The notes beneath the pieces are model-generated. The model saw only the letters and a program-made list of their open reading frames with translations, made no database searches and had not been told where the DNA came from. The position numbers were made by a program, and so were the translations under genes. A stretch of DNA of 64,000 nucleotides from Paracoccus sulfuroxidans (GTDB taxonomy: Bacteria; Pseudomonadota; Alphaproteobacteria; Rhodobacterales; Rhodobacteraceae), in assembly GCF_007830335.1 (NCBI RefSeq), contig NZ_VLKU01000012.1, forward strand, positions 1 to 64,000. Direction: 5' to 3'. Numbering within the stretch: the stretch's first letter is position 1; every line of letters starts with the position of its first letter. Below, piece after piece: positions 34,980-44,571 of the stretch.

Positions 34980-35095
34980 ATCAAAACCATATGGATGACC
35001 CGCAAAACGATATTAGACTCAGGGGCACTTTTGACCAACAACTTCCCATGGAGGATGCGGCACATGGTGCCGCGATAGTTAAGGGGGGAAGATTG

Positions 35096-36400
<1,305 letters not shown>

Positions 36401-36427
36401 AGCCGTCGCCTGAGTTTGACGATCTGC

Positions 36428-36449
36428 GCTGGCCGAGATCTCGGCCAGC
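36428..36449. terminator. Perfect palindrome between convergent genes
   Basis: Arms of 11 nt (GCTGGCCGAGA / TCTCGGCCAGC) meet without spacer between dctA and the SRPBCC gene. It may act as a bidirectional terminator, although no T-run follows. Confidence 0.5.
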
Positions 36450-36454
36450 ACTTC

Positions 36455-37327
36455 CTATTCGGCGCCGATGAAGCGCGCCAGCTTGCCCAGCGTCTGCAGG
36501 CCCAGCGCCTCGGCGCCGAAGCCCTTCGCCGTCTGGAACTCGGCCTCGGTGCTGAAGACCATGCCCAGCGTCACCTGCGTCGCACCGTCCACCTCATCGA
36601 AGGAGGCCCAGGCATCGGCGTGCTTGGGCCCGTTCTCGCCCCAGAGCAGGGAATAGCGGATGCGGTCCTGTGGGCGGACCTCATGGTAGAGGTGATGGTT
36701 CGGAAAGACCGTCCCATCCGGCCCGATCATGTCAAAGACCCATTCGCCGCCGGTCCGCAGCTCGATCCGGCTGGTCCGGCAGGAATACCCGTCCGGCCCC
36801 CACCATTTCGGCAGCGTCTCGGGGTTCATCCAGGCGTCCCAGACCAGCCTGCCCGGTGCCTTGATCCGGCGCTGCAGGATCATCGTCCGCCGCGCGACAC
36901 CATCGAGATTGCCCAATCCCGCATCGAATCCCTGCCGATAGCCCGCCGCGATGCCCTCGGCGGTCGCCGACAGCTGCACGGTCACCACGATCCGGCTGCC
37001 CTCCTCCGCGCGTTCCAGATCCGCCGTCACCAGCGCCGAGGATTGCGTGACGCCCTCTGACGACACGAGTTCATAATTCACGCTGCGCCGCGCGGGCTCC
37101 AGCTCCAACCAGCCGCATTCGCAGCGGATGTCGGGCTGGTCCTTGACCTTGCAAAGCGAGATCTCACGCCCGCCCGGCCGTGTGTCGGCTTCCAGAAACT
37201 CGACCGTGACCGAGGGCGTGGGTGCCGCCCAGATCGCCCGGGCAGCGGGCGCGGTCCAGGCCTGCCACAGCACCTCGACCGGGGCCGGGACCTGTCGTTC
37301 GAAGGTCAGCGTCGAAAATTTGCTCAT
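36455..37327 (-). CDS. Tandem SRPBCC (AHSA1-type) protein
   Basis: The 290-residue protein consists of two SRPBCC/AHSA1-like domains. The first (1-145) begins with LTFERQVPAPVEVLWQAWTAP, the second (about 147-290) with MILQRRIKAPGRLVWDAWMNPETLPKWWGPDG, the classical AHSA1 opening. Single-domain relatives often sit beside ArsR-type regulators, as here: the regulator gene lies 33 nt upstream on the same strand. The function of such proteins (hydrophobic ligand binding, stress tolerance) is poorly defined. AAGGAATTGATGCG precedes the start. Confidence 0.88.
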   Translation of the reverse strand: MSKFSTLTFERQVPAPVEVLWQAWTAPAARAIWAAPTPSVTVEFLEADTRPGGREISLCKVKDQPDIRCECGWLELEPARRSVNYELVSSEGVTQSSALVTADLERAEEGSRIVVTVQLSATAEGIAAGYRQGFDAGLGNLDGVARRTMILQRRIKAPGRLVWDAWMNPETLPKWWGPDGYSCRTSRIELRTGGEWVFDMIGPDGTVFPNHHLYHEVRPQDRIRYSLLWGENGPKHADAWASFDEVDGATQVTLGMVFSTEAEFQTAKGFGAEALGLQTLGKLARFIGAE

Positions 37328-37360
37328 CGCATCAATTCCTTGCCAGAGGGTTCGCCTGCG

Positions 37361-37702
37361 TCATGTCCCGCGCTCCTGCATCAGCTTCATCACCTGATCC
37401 TCCAGCCGGTCGAGGCGCGCCTCCCAGATGGCGCGCTGTTCATCAAGCCAGCTGCGCATCGGCAGCAGCGCCTCGGGCACGATGGCGCAGGTTCGCACGC
37501 GCCCGTCCTTGGAACTGGCGATCAGCCCCGCCATCTCCAGCACCGAGAGGTGCCGCATCACCGTGGGCAGCCGCAGCGCCGTCGGGGCCGAAAGCTCCGA
37601 GACCGCCGCCGGCCCCTCGGCCAGACGCGTCAGAATCGCCCGGCGCGTCGGGTCGGACAGCGCGTGGAAGAGTAGGGAAAGATCAGGTTCATGCTTAGCC
37701 AT
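37361..37702 (-). CDS. ArsR-type winged-helix transcriptional regulator
   Basis: The 113-residue protein has the ArsR/SmtB winged helix: LFHALSDPTRRAILTRLAEGPAAVSEL, LPTVMRHLSVLEMAGLIASSKDGRVRT. The metal-binding cysteine pair of ArsR (ELCVCDL) is absent; the corresponding place reads AVSELSAPTA, so metal sensing at that site is unlikely. This subgroup is commonly paired with AHSA1/SRPBCC genes. The gene lacks a Shine-Dalgarno, and its promoter is placed so that transcription should begin at or next to the ATG. Two TTAGC-N6-GCTAA sites flank the promoter and suggest autorepression. Confidence 0.92.
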   Translation of the reverse strand: MAKHEPDLSLLFHALSDPTRRAILTRLAEGPAAVSELSAPTALRLPTVMRHLSVLEMAGLIASSKDGRVRTCAIVPEALLPMRSWLDEQRAIWEARLDRLEDQVMKLMQERGT

Positions 37703-37710
37703 ACAGCTAA
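37695..37710. promoter_or_regulatory. Operator 1, TTAGC-N6-GCTAA
   Basis: This inverted repeat overlaps the start codon of the ArsR-type gene and abuts the -10 element. A second copy with the same half-site and spacing lies at 37740-37765. Confidence 0.7.
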
Positions 37711-37737
37711 CTATATAGCGCTGCGAAACGCAGGCAA
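37710..37737 (-). promoter_or_regulatory. Leaderless-type promoter of the ArsR gene
   Basis: On the minus strand TTGCCT (37732-37737), a 16-nt spacer and TATAGT (37710-37715) precede the ATG at 37702 by 7 nt. Transcription would start at or within a nucleotide or two of the A of the start codon, which fits the missing ribosome binding site. Confidence 0.65.
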
Positions 37738-37739
37738 GA

Positions 37740-37765
37740 AAAACTTAGCGCATCGGCTAAGTTTT
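37740..37765. promoter_or_regulatory. Operator 2, AAAACTTAGC-N6-GCTAAGTTTT
   Basis: A 10-bp inverted repeat with the same TTAGC-N6-GCTAA core as operator 1 lies just upstream of the ArsR -35 box, between divergent genes. It could control both the ArsR/SRPBCC operon and the SnoaL-like gene. Its hairpin shape also resembles a terminator, but no transcript ends here. Confidence 0.65.
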
Positions 37766-37817
37766 ATTCCAGCCGTTTTCGCGTCATGTTGGCCCCGCCC
37801 CAAGTGAGGATGGCTGG

Positions 37818-38249
37818 ATGGAACACGCGGTAAGACGGCTTTTTGAGCAGTATGAGCGCCTTTTCAATCATGCCCTGCACGGGCAAGCCGATCTGGAGGC
37901 GCTGGCCGCCCTATACGCGCCCGAGATGATCGGCGCTGCCCCGGCAGGCGTGCGAACTGCCAGGAACGACGATCAGTTCAGGGCGGCGCTGGCGCAGGGC
38001 TATGCGCAGTACCGGGCCATCGGGACGCAGGCGATGCGGGTCCGCAGCCTTCGCGTCTCGGAGATCGACGCGCTGCATGGCATGGCGCAAGTCTTGTGGA
38101 GCGCGACCTATCTGCGGAAAGACGGGACCAATGAGACCATCGATTTCGCGGTTCACTATCTGGTTCAGATGCAGGATGGCGCGCCGAAAGTGTTCGGCTG
38201 GATCTCGGACGATGAGCAGACGCTGCTGCGGCAGCACGGGATCGGCTGA
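37818..38249 (+). CDS. SnoaL/NTF2-like fold protein
   Basis: The 143-residue protein resembles small NTF2-like (DUF4440/SnoaL) proteins: an N-terminal helix (VRRLFEQYERLFNHALHGQADLEALAALYAPEMIGAAPAGV) followed by strands with AQVLWSATYLRKDGTNETIDFAVHYLVQ and KVFGWISDDEQTLLRQHG. No catalytic residues can be named. It diverges from the ArsR-type regulator, sharing operator 2, so it is probably part of the same regulon. GAGGATGGCTGG precedes the ATG. Confidence 0.78.
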   Translation: MEHAVRRLFEQYERLFNHALHGQADLEALAALYAPEMIGAAPAGVRTARNDDQFRAALAQGYAQYRAIGTQAMRVRSLRVSEIDALHGMAQVLWSATYLRKDGTNETIDFAVHYLVQMQDGAPKVFGWISDDEQTLLRQHGIG

Positions 38250-38292
38250 TATCGGGGGACGCGTCAGGCCGCGCGGGCCTTACAGAACGAAG

Positions 38293-38368
38293 TGGTGCCG
38301 GTGAAGGGACTCGAACCCCCGACCCCATCATTACGAATGACGTGCTCTACCAGCTGAGCTACACCGGC
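38293..38368 (-). tRNA. tRNA-Thr (anticodon CGT)
   Basis: The minus strand folds as a full cloverleaf: acceptor GCCGGTG/CACCGGC, D arm GCTC-AGCTGGTA-GAGC, anticodon stem CGTCA/TGATG with loop TTCGTAA (anticodon CGT at loop positions 3-5, reading ACG codons), T arm GGGGG-TTCGAGT-CCCTT with two G-U pairs, discriminator A. The 3' CCA is encoded (38293-38295). It lies 56 nt downstream of hemY on the same strand. Confidence 0.96.
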
Positions 38369-38383
38369 ACTTCGTTCATGTGC

Positions 38384-38409
38384 CGCGCCGGATAGCAGGT
38401 TCCGGCGCG
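38384..38409 (-). terminator. Hairpin between hemY and tRNA-Thr
   Basis: CGCGCCGG/CCGGCGCG form an 8-bp stem with a 10-nt loop. No T-run follows on the minus strand, so it may be a processing or weak termination signal. Confidence 0.4.
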
Positions 38410-38424
38410 ACAGGAAAGGGGGTG

Positions 38425-40206
38425 TCAGCGGTTTTTGCCCGCAATCTTCGCATCTTCTTCCGGAGGCTCGACATCCGGCGGGACATGGCTGAAGGGCAGA
38501 TCGCTTTCCCGCACCGTCTTGGCCGTTTCCTCGACCGGGGCGTCGACGACTTCGGGCGGAACCGGCACGGCCACAGGCTCGGGGTCGGTGACGGTCATCG
38601 CCGGTTCATTGTCCTCATCTGCGGGCGCGCGCACGGTCCGATAGTCCGATTCGCGCGGCACCATGCCCGGGGCCACGTCCGCGACCTCGACCGGCTGCGC
38701 CGGGGCCTCGGGTTCCGGCTCGGGCGGGACCGGGACCATGCTGGTGGTGCCGGGCAGATGCTCGACCACAGGCTCTGCAGGGGTCGGAGAAGGCGTGCGG
38801 CGCACCACTTTCGCGGCTGCGCTAGTACCGACGATCAGCGGCAGCATCTCGATCCCCTGCGGGACGATGGTGCCACGCGCGGCGGGCGTGTCGGGCTCGC
38901 GCCAGGTCAGCGTGTCGAAGCCGCCGCAGCTGTCGCAGACCGGAGACCAGTCGGCCATCACATTGTGGCACTTGTCGCAGACCCATTGCGGGCCACGGCT
39001 GGCGACCAGCGCACGCGCCAGAATGCCGCGCACGACGGCGTCATCGGCGCCCTCGCCCCGCTCAACGGCAGCAAGGATCGAGAGTGAGCGCACCGTCGGA
39101 TGCTTCTGCGCCAGATCGCCCAAGGCACGCCGGGCACCGGGAAAATCCTCGGCCGCGATCAGCAGTTCGGCACGCAGAAGCCGCGTCTCTTCATGGTCGG
39201 GGTTCTGCCGCATCAACTCTTCGAAGCGGCGCAGACGCGCGGCCGGGGTCTCGTCCGGGACGATCTCGGCATAGGTCGCGGCGATCGAGGGATGCGGGCG
39301 CACGCTCCAGGTCTTTTGCAGCACGCGCGCGGCATTGCGGGCGTCTTTTTGCTGGATATAGCTTTGCGCGGCCAGAACGGCGGCCGGAATCAGGTCGGGG
39401 CTGGCGCGGTTGGCCGAAATCGCCGCCTCGCGCGCGCTGATCGAATTGCCCTCGGCCAGCACTTCCGAGGCCTCTTGCAGGGCCATCACCGCATCGCGGC
39501 GCATATGCACGTCCTGCGGCATCTCGCCTTGCTTGCGCTTCTCTTTCAGGATGGCGCGGGCGCCCTTCCAGTCATGCTCTTTGGTTTGCAGATCCAGCAG
39601 CGTGTTCTGGATTTCCGAGTGCTTGGGCTTCAGCGCATAGGCCTTTTCAGCCAGTTTCAGCGCGGTTGCGGTATCGCCCTGCTCCAGCTTCTGGCGCATC
39701 AACCCGCGAATGCCGACAAAGCGGGTGCGGTCATCAGACAGCAGACGGCGATAGATCTCATTCGCCTTGGCGCTGTCGCCCGCGACCTCGGCGGCCTGCG
39801 CGGCCAGCAGGTCGGTGATATGCGGCTGATCCAGAAACTTCGCGGCGCGTGCCGCCTTGTCCTGCGCCAGCCGCCCCTCGCCCGAGGCGACGGCCAGCAT
39901 GCCCTCGGACAGCGCCTCATAGCCCTTGCGCTCGCGCGAGCGGGCGAAATAGCGGTTGATCGCCGTCTCATCGCCCGAGATGAAGCGGATGAAGGCCACG
40001 AATGCGCCCAGCACGCGGACCACCAGCCAGACCAGCAGCAAAAGCACGATCAGCGCAAACAGCGCCTGCACCGGGCCCAGCGTGTATTCGATCCCGCCAT
40101 AGACCACGCGCAGCGTGTGGCCCATCTCAGAGAGCTGGATCGCGCCCAGGGTCACGACCAGAACGATGGCGAAGAAAATCAGGATCTTCAAAGCGGAAAG
40201 CAGCAT
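38425..40206 (-). CDS. hemY: HemY-like TPR membrane protein with C-terminal zinc ribbon
   Basis: The 593-residue protein has two N-terminal membrane helices (about 3-25 and 45-70) and the HemY N-terminal domain, then a run of TPR-like helices (EIYRRLLSDDRTRFVGIRGLMRQ, LKLAEKAYALKPKHSEIQ). Near residue 400 a four-cysteine zinc ribbon (WVCDKCHN, PVCDSCGGF) follows, resembling the rubredoxin-like end of LapB. The last 150 residues are Pro/Glu/Val-rich and probably disordered. HemY proteins are linked to heme synthesis operons, though their exact job is unclear. The gene is the third of hemD-Mic60-like-hemY, 10 nt after its neighbour. Start preceded by GAGGGACGCAAG. Confidence 0.88.
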   Translation of the reverse strand: MLLSALKILIFFAIVLVVTLGAIQLSEMGHTLRVVYGGIEYTLGPVQALFALIVLLLLVWLVVRVLGAFVAFIRFISGDETAINRYFARSRERKGYEALSEGMLAVASGEGRLAQDKAARAAKFLDQPHITDLLAAQAAEVAGDSAKANEIYRRLLSDDRTRFVGIRGLMRQKLEQGDTATALKLAEKAYALKPKHSEIQNTLLDLQTKEHDWKGARAILKEKRKQGEMPQDVHMRRDAVMALQEASEVLAEGNSISAREAAISANRASPDLIPAAVLAAQSYIQQKDARNAARVLQKTWSVRPHPSIAATYAEIVPDETPAARLRRFEELMRQNPDHEETRLLRAELLIAAEDFPGARRALGDLAQKHPTVRSLSILAAVERGEGADDAVVRGILARALVASRGPQWVCDKCHNVMADWSPVCDSCGGFDTLTWREPDTPAARGTIVPQGIEMLPLIVGTSAAAKVVRRTPSPTPAEPVVEHLPGTTSMVPVPPEPEPEAPAQPVEVADVAPGMVPRESDYRTVRAPADEDNEPAMTVTDPEPVAVPVPPEVVDAPVEETAKTVRESDLPFSHVPPDVEPPEEDAKIAGKNR

Positions 40207-40216
40207 CTTGCGTCCC

Positions 40217-41695
40217 TCACTTTCCGCCGGCGGCCAAAGCGGCCAGGGCGGCATTCGCCTCGACCCAGGTGGTGGCACTGGTGGTCCAGCCCGCCATGGC
40301 CTCTTGCCCGGATGCAGGCAGGGCCGAGATCTGGCTCAGCGCGCCCGGAATATCGCCTGCGGTCACCGCCGCACCGGCGCGGGACAGGATCGCATCGGGA
40401 TCGTCCCCCTCGCGCGGCTCGACCGAGCGGGCGCCGGTCTGCACGCGCAGGAAATTCCCGATGGCCCCCATCGCACCGCCTTCGCCGCCGATTTCCTTGC
40501 GCGCGGCGGCCAGGCCGTCACGGGCAGCGGCGTCAAAGCTGGCTTGCAGGGCCGACAGCGTCGGCACCTCTTGGGTCAGGACGGCGGGCGGCTCTATCCC
40601 GGCCTCGGTCAGCGCCTGAAGGGCGGATGTCCGATCGCCGCCGCTTTCCATCGCCGCCTGCAGCTGCGCAGCGGCGGCTGCCGCACGCGCCCGGCGGTTG
40701 GCGTCGCTGGCGGCCTGCTCCAGCGCCTTGGCCTGTTCCTGAGCCGAGGCGATGCGTTCTTCCGCCTGCGCCGCGACCTGAGAGATCTGCTGCTGCGCGT
40801 CTCCGGCCTGACTGGCCAGTTGCTCGATCCGCTGGGCGGTCTCGGCATCCATTGCGGGCCGCTGCTCCAGCGCCTCAAGCTGGCGCTCCTGCGCCGAGAC
40901 CTGTGCGCGAAGCTGGTCCATCTCGGCCCGCAGCGCATCGGCGGATTGGGCGTCAAAGCCCGCTACCGGCTGGGTCGAGGGCGAGGCGGTCGAGGCCGGG
41001 CGGCTCGACAGCGCCGCCAGCGTGCCTTCCAAAGAGGCGAGCTTCTCCTGCTGCGCCTTCAGCGCTGCCTGAAGCTCGGTCACTTCGACCGGCGCGGTCG
41101 CAGGCGATTGCGCGGGGGCCGGGGTATCGGCCAGCAGCTGGCGCGCGGCATCGGCCCCAGCCGATGAAGCACGGGCCACGAAAGCATCATTCTGGGCGGC
41201 AAGCTCGGCCTTGGCGGCCTCGGTCCCGGCATCGCGGGCGGCCTGCATCTGCGCCTCGGGCGAGGTCGCGAAACCTGCGGGCAGCAGCGCGGGCGGCAGA
41301 TGCGGCAGCGCCCAATAGGTCGCGGCGGCCCCGATCCCGGCGGCCACGACGCCGCCCAGGAACATCGGCATGAAGCCTGCCTTGCGCACCTCGACCACGC
41401 GGGTTTCGGTGCGGGTTTCCGTCCGCGCGGGCGTGACCGGCGGGACAGAGCCTGCCTGAACGGTTTCAGAAGCCTTCCCTGTCTCCGCACGCTTTTCAGC
41501 GGCCGGGCGGGATTCGGTCGAGGTGCCGACCAGCGTCGAATCGATCAGCGGCTTCGTCTCGGCGAGCTTTGCAGCCCCGGTCGTGTCCTTCGGCAGCGGG
41601 GTGTTCTTGACCACCTTGCCCGGCTCTGCGGCTTTTCCGGTCTCTGGCTTGGGGTTCTTCGCGGTTTCGCTGGAAGGTTTTTCTGGCTGTTTCAC
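40217..41695 (-). CDS. Mic60/mitofilin-like inner-membrane protein
   Basis: The protein of about 492 residues has a Lys/Pro/Glu-rich cytoplasmic N-terminus, one membrane helix (MFLGGVVAAGIGAAATYWAL), a long Ala/Gln/Glu-rich coiled coil (about residues 220-350) and a conserved C-terminal domain (NFLRVQTGARSVEPREGDDPDAILSRA). This is the layout of the alphaproteobacterial homologue of mitochondrial Mic60, usually encoded between hemD and hemY, where it shapes inner membranes and contacts the outer membrane. The GTG at 41695 has AGGGG 8 nt upstream; a GTG at 41752 is also possible. Confidence 0.85.
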   Translation of the reverse strand: MKQPEKPSSETAKNPKPETGKAAEPGKVVKNTPLPKDTTGAAKLAETKPLIDSTLVGTSTESRPAAEKRAETGKASETVQAGSVPPVTPARTETRTETRVVEVRKAGFMPMFLGGVVAAGIGAAATYWALPHLPPALLPAGFATSPEAQMQAARDAGTEAAKAELAAQNDAFVARASSAGADAARQLLADTPAPAQSPATAPVEVTELQAALKAQQEKLASLEGTLAALSSRPASTASPSTQPVAGFDAQSADALRAEMDQLRAQVSAQERQLEALEQRPAMDAETAQRIEQLASQAGDAQQQISQVAAQAEERIASAQEQAKALEQAASDANRRARAAAAAAQLQAAMESGGDRTSALQALTEAGIEPPAVLTQEVPTLSALQASFDAAARDGLAAARKEIGGEGGAMGAIGNFLRVQTGARSVEPREGDDPDAILSRAGAAVTAGDIPGALSQISALPASGQEAMAGWTTSATTWVEANAALAALAAGGK

Positions 41696-41835
41696 GATTT
41701 TCCCCTGTCTCTGCCTGGCTCGCTTTACGGCGGAACCGGTCTCCCGCGCCACGATGACCGAATTGCATTGCCTCCGCCAGTCGTCAGTCTAGTCGGCAGC
41801 CGGGTGGGCCTCAACCCGGACGAAACGCATATTCG

Positions 41836-42483
41836 TCAGGCGAGAAGCTGGCGCAGCGCGGCGATGATGCCGGGACCGTCGGGCGTGGGGGCGACGACCG
41901 CGCGTGCAAAGGGCGCGGACCAGCGATCGAGCGCCGCCTGACTGATCGCCGCCAGCCACAGGGGCGCACGGGCCGTCCCGGCCTGCGCCGCCAGGATCTG
42001 CGCGCTGCGGGGAGAGAACAGCGGCAATAGGACGCAGCGGTCACCGGCCAGCGCCTCGACTGCTGCGGCGTTCAGATCCTGCGCCACCTGATCATAGACG
42101 GTGATCCCGGTCACCGGCAGCGCGCGTGCAACATGCGTGCCATGTGGATGTACCCAAGTCGGGCCCAGGTCCTGCAGCATGGGCATCATCCGGTCGGCAT
42201 CGCCCGGCCCCACCGTCACATCAAAGCCTGCATTGCGCGCGGCTTCAGCCGTTGCGGGACCCACGCAGATCGCCGGGCGCCCGCGCCCCTGCCCTGCCGC
42301 AGGGACCGCGTTGACCGAGGTCAGGACCATGCCCTTAGCCCGCTCTAGCACCAAAGGATCATGCGCGACCGGCACGATGCGCATGATCGGAGAGATCAGC
42401 ACCTCAAGACCCAGATCGGCGATCTGCCCGGCAAAGCGGCGGGACAGGGGGTCGGGGCGGGTCAGAAGCAGCAGCGGCGGCAT
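41836..42483 (-). CDS. hemD: Uroporphyrinogen-III synthase
   Basis: HemD closes and inverts the D ring of hydroxymethylbilane to give uroporphyrinogen III. Sequence similarity in this family is low, but the 215-residue product shows LLLTRPDPLSRRFAGQI near the start, GMVLTSVNAVPAAG, ICVGPATAEAARNAGFDV and the C-terminal LPLFSPRSAQILAAQ plus AISQAALDRW, all typical. The context with the Mic60-like gene and hemY supports it. hemC, which commonly precedes hemD, is absent: the divergent tsaD starts 70 nt away. The start has a weak ribosome binding site. Confidence 0.87.
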   Translation of the reverse strand: MPPLLLLTRPDPLSRRFAGQIADLGLEVLISPIMRIVPVAHDPLVLERAKGMVLTSVNAVPAAGQGRGRPAICVGPATAEAARNAGFDVTVGPGDADRMMPMLQDLGPTWVHPHGTHVARALPVTGITVYDQVAQDLNAAAVEALAGDRCVLLPLFSPRSAQILAAQAGTARAPLWLAAISQAALDRWSAPFARAVVAPTPDGPGIIAALRQLLA

Positions 42484-42553
42484 GGCAATCGTCAGATCAA
42501 GGTGATAATCCGGTCCTGCCTAGGCGCTGGACGCCTGCGGAACAAGGAAAACC

Positions 42554-43630
42554 ATGACGCAGCCCCTGCACCTGACCTTTCTGGGCATCGAAAGCAGTTG
42601 TGACGACACCGCCGCCGCGGTGGTGCGTGGCGACGGCACGATCCTGGCCTCGGTCGTGGCCGGGCAGACGGCACTGCATGAGAATTTCGGCGGCGTCGTC
42701 CCCGAGATCGCCGCGCGCGCCCATGCCGAAAAGCTGGACCTCTGCGTCGAGGAAGCGCTGGCGACGGCAGGGCTGACGCTGGCCGCGCTGGACGGCATCG
42801 CGGTGACCGCCGGGCCGGGGCTGATCGGCGGGGTGCTGTCGGGCGTCATGCTGGCTAAGGGGATCGCGGCGGGCAGCGGGCTGCCGCTGGTCGGCGTCAA
42901 CCATCTGGCCGGGCACGCCCTGACGCCGCGCCTGACCGATGGCGTGAGCTATCCTTACCTGATGCTGCTGGTCTCGGGCGGGCATTGCCAGTTCCTGCAT
43001 GTCGCGGGGCCGGATCGTTTCACCCGCCTTGGCGGCACCATCGACGATGCCCCGGGCGAGGCATTCGACAAGGTGGCGAAGCTTCTGGGCCTGCCGCAAC
43101 CGGGCGGCCCTGCGGTCGAGGCGGCGGCCGCGCGCGGCGATGCCAAGCGCTTCCCCCTGCCCCGGCCGCTGCTGGACAAGCCCGGCTGCGACATGAGCTT
43201 TTCGGGCCTGAAGACCGCCGTCCTGCGCCTGCGCGACGATCTGGTCGCCCGCCAAAGCGGCCTGCATGAGCAGGACCGCGACGATATCTGCGCCGCCTTT
43301 CAGGCCGCCGTGGCCGATGTCCTGGCCGAGAAGACCCGGCGCGCGCTGGCCGCCATGCCCGCGCCCGTGCTGGCCGTGGCGGGCGGCGTTGCCGCAAACC
43401 AGCGCCTGCGCGCCGCGCTTCAGGCCGTCGCCGAGGAAGCCGGGGCCAGTTTCGTCGCCCCGCCGCTGCGTCTTTGCACCGACAATGCCGCGATGATCGC
43501 CTGGGCCGGAATCGAGGCTTTCGGGACTGGCCAGCGTGACGGCATGGACCTTGCCGCGCGGCCCCGCTGGCCGCTGGACCAGAACGCCGCCCCGATGCTG
43601 GGTGCGGGCAAGAAAGGGGCCAAAGCATGA
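42554..43630 (+). CDS. tsaD: tRNA threonylcarbamoyladenosine transferase TsaD
   Basis: TsaD transfers the threonylcarbamoyl group to A37 of ANN-decoding tRNAs. The 358-residue product begins [18 protein letters not shown] and has the metal-binding motif [11 protein letters not shown] and [45 protein letters not shown] and a late [20 protein letters not shown] precedes the ATG. It is the first gene of tsaD-gpsA-yciI-EVE, each start overlapping the previous stop. Confidence 0.97.
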   Translation: MTQPLHLTFLGIESSCDDTAAAVVRGDGTILASVVAGQTALHENFGGVVPEIAARAHAEKLDLCVEEALATAGLTLAALDGIAVTAGPGLIGGVLSGVMLAKGIAAGSGLPLVGVNHLAGHALTPRLTDGVSYPYLMLLVSGGHCQFLHVAGPDRFTRLGGTIDDAPGEAFDKVAKLLGLPQPGGPAVEAAAARGDAKRFPLPRPLLDKPGCDMSFSGLKTAVLRLRDDLVARQSGLHEQDRDDICAAFQAAVADVLAEKTRRALAAMPAPVLAVAGGVAANQRLRAALQAVAEEAGASFVAPPLRLCTDNAAMIAWAGIEAFGTGQRDGMDLAARPRWPLDQNAAPMLGAGKKGAKA

Positions 43631-44571
43631 GCGTTGCGGTGATCGGCGCGGGGGCCTTTGGCACGGCGCTGGCGGTCTCGCTGGCGGCAAAAGGGCCGGT
43701 GACACTGTGGGGTCGCGACACCGGCTGGTCAGAGAGCCGCGAAAACCCGCGCCTGCCGGGGGTCACTCTGCCCGCGAATATCCACGTCACCTCGGATCTG
43801 GCGCAGATCACGCAGCAGACCGTGCTGCTGGCCCTGCCCGCGCAAAGCCTTGGCGGCTTTCTGGCGGCCGAGGGCGCGCGCCTTGACGGGCGCAATCTGG
43901 TCAGCTGCGCCAAGGGCATTGATCTCGGCACGCTGGAAGGCCCCTCGGTCCTGATCCGCGCGGCCTGCCCTGCGGCCATCGTCGCCGTGCTGACCGGGCC
44001 GTCCTTCGCCGCCGATATCGCGCGCGGACTGCCCACCGCGCTGACGCTGGCCTGCGCCGATGCGGATGCCGCGAAGGCGCTGCAACATCAGCTCTCGACG
44101 CCGAACCTGCGGCTTTACCGCACGACCGATGTGGCGGGCGCCGAAATGGGCGGCGCGCTGAAGAATGTCATTGCCATCGCCGCAGGTGCCGCCATCGGCG
44201 CGGGCTATGGCGACAGCGCCCGCGCCGCCGTCATCACCCGTGGCTTTGCCGAGATGCAGCGCCTCGCCGCCGCCATGCAGGCCCAGCCCGAGACGCTGGC
44301 GGGCCTTTCCGGCCTGGGCGATCTGGTGCTGACCTGCACATCAGAGCAGTCACGCAATTTCCGCTATGGTCAGGCGCTTGGCGCGGGCCGCGATTTCGAT
44401 GCCCGCACCACGGTGGAAGGCGCGGCGACCGCCCGCGCCGTCGCCGCACTGGCCGCACGCCTTGGGCTGGACCTGCCGATCTCGACCCTGATCGCCGGTC
44501 TTGCCGAGGGGCGCATCGCCATGGAACAAGCCCTGCAAATCTTGCTGAACAGACCCCTGAAGGAGGAATGA
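43627..44571 (+). CDS. gpsA: Glycerol-3-phosphate dehydrogenase [NAD(P)+]
   Basis: GpsA reduces dihydroxyacetone phosphate to glycerol-3-phosphate for phospholipid synthesis. The 314-residue product starts with the Rossmann motif [18 protein letters not shown], then [28 protein letters not shown] and [19 protein letters not shown] with the catalytic lysine, and [20 protein letters not shown]. It overlaps tsaD by four nucleotides. Confidence 0.97.
   Translation: MSVAVIGAGAFGTALAVSLAAKGPVTLWGRDTGWSESRENPRLPGVTLPANIHVTSDLAQITQQTVLLALPAQSLGGFLAAEGARLDGRNLVSCAKGIDLGTLEGPSVLIRAACPAAIVAVLTGPSFAADIARGLPTALTLACADADAAKALQHQLSTPNLRLYRTTDVAGAEMGGALKNVIAIAAGAAIGAGYGDSARAAVITRGFAEMQRLAAAMQAQPETLAGLSGLGDLVLTCTSEQSRNFRYGQALGAGRDFDARTTVEGAATARAVAALAARLGLDLPISTLIAGLAEGRIAMEQALQILLNRPLKEE

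Noticed and set aside
35020..35040. Sigma-54 promoter upstream of dctA
   Set aside because: GGGGCACTTTTGACC resembles the -24 element, but the -12 GC pair with correct spacing is missing.
37740..37765. Reading the 10-bp inverted repeat as a transcription terminator
   Set aside because: It has A- and T-runs on both sides, but both flanking genes point away from it, and its core repeats operator 1 exactly.
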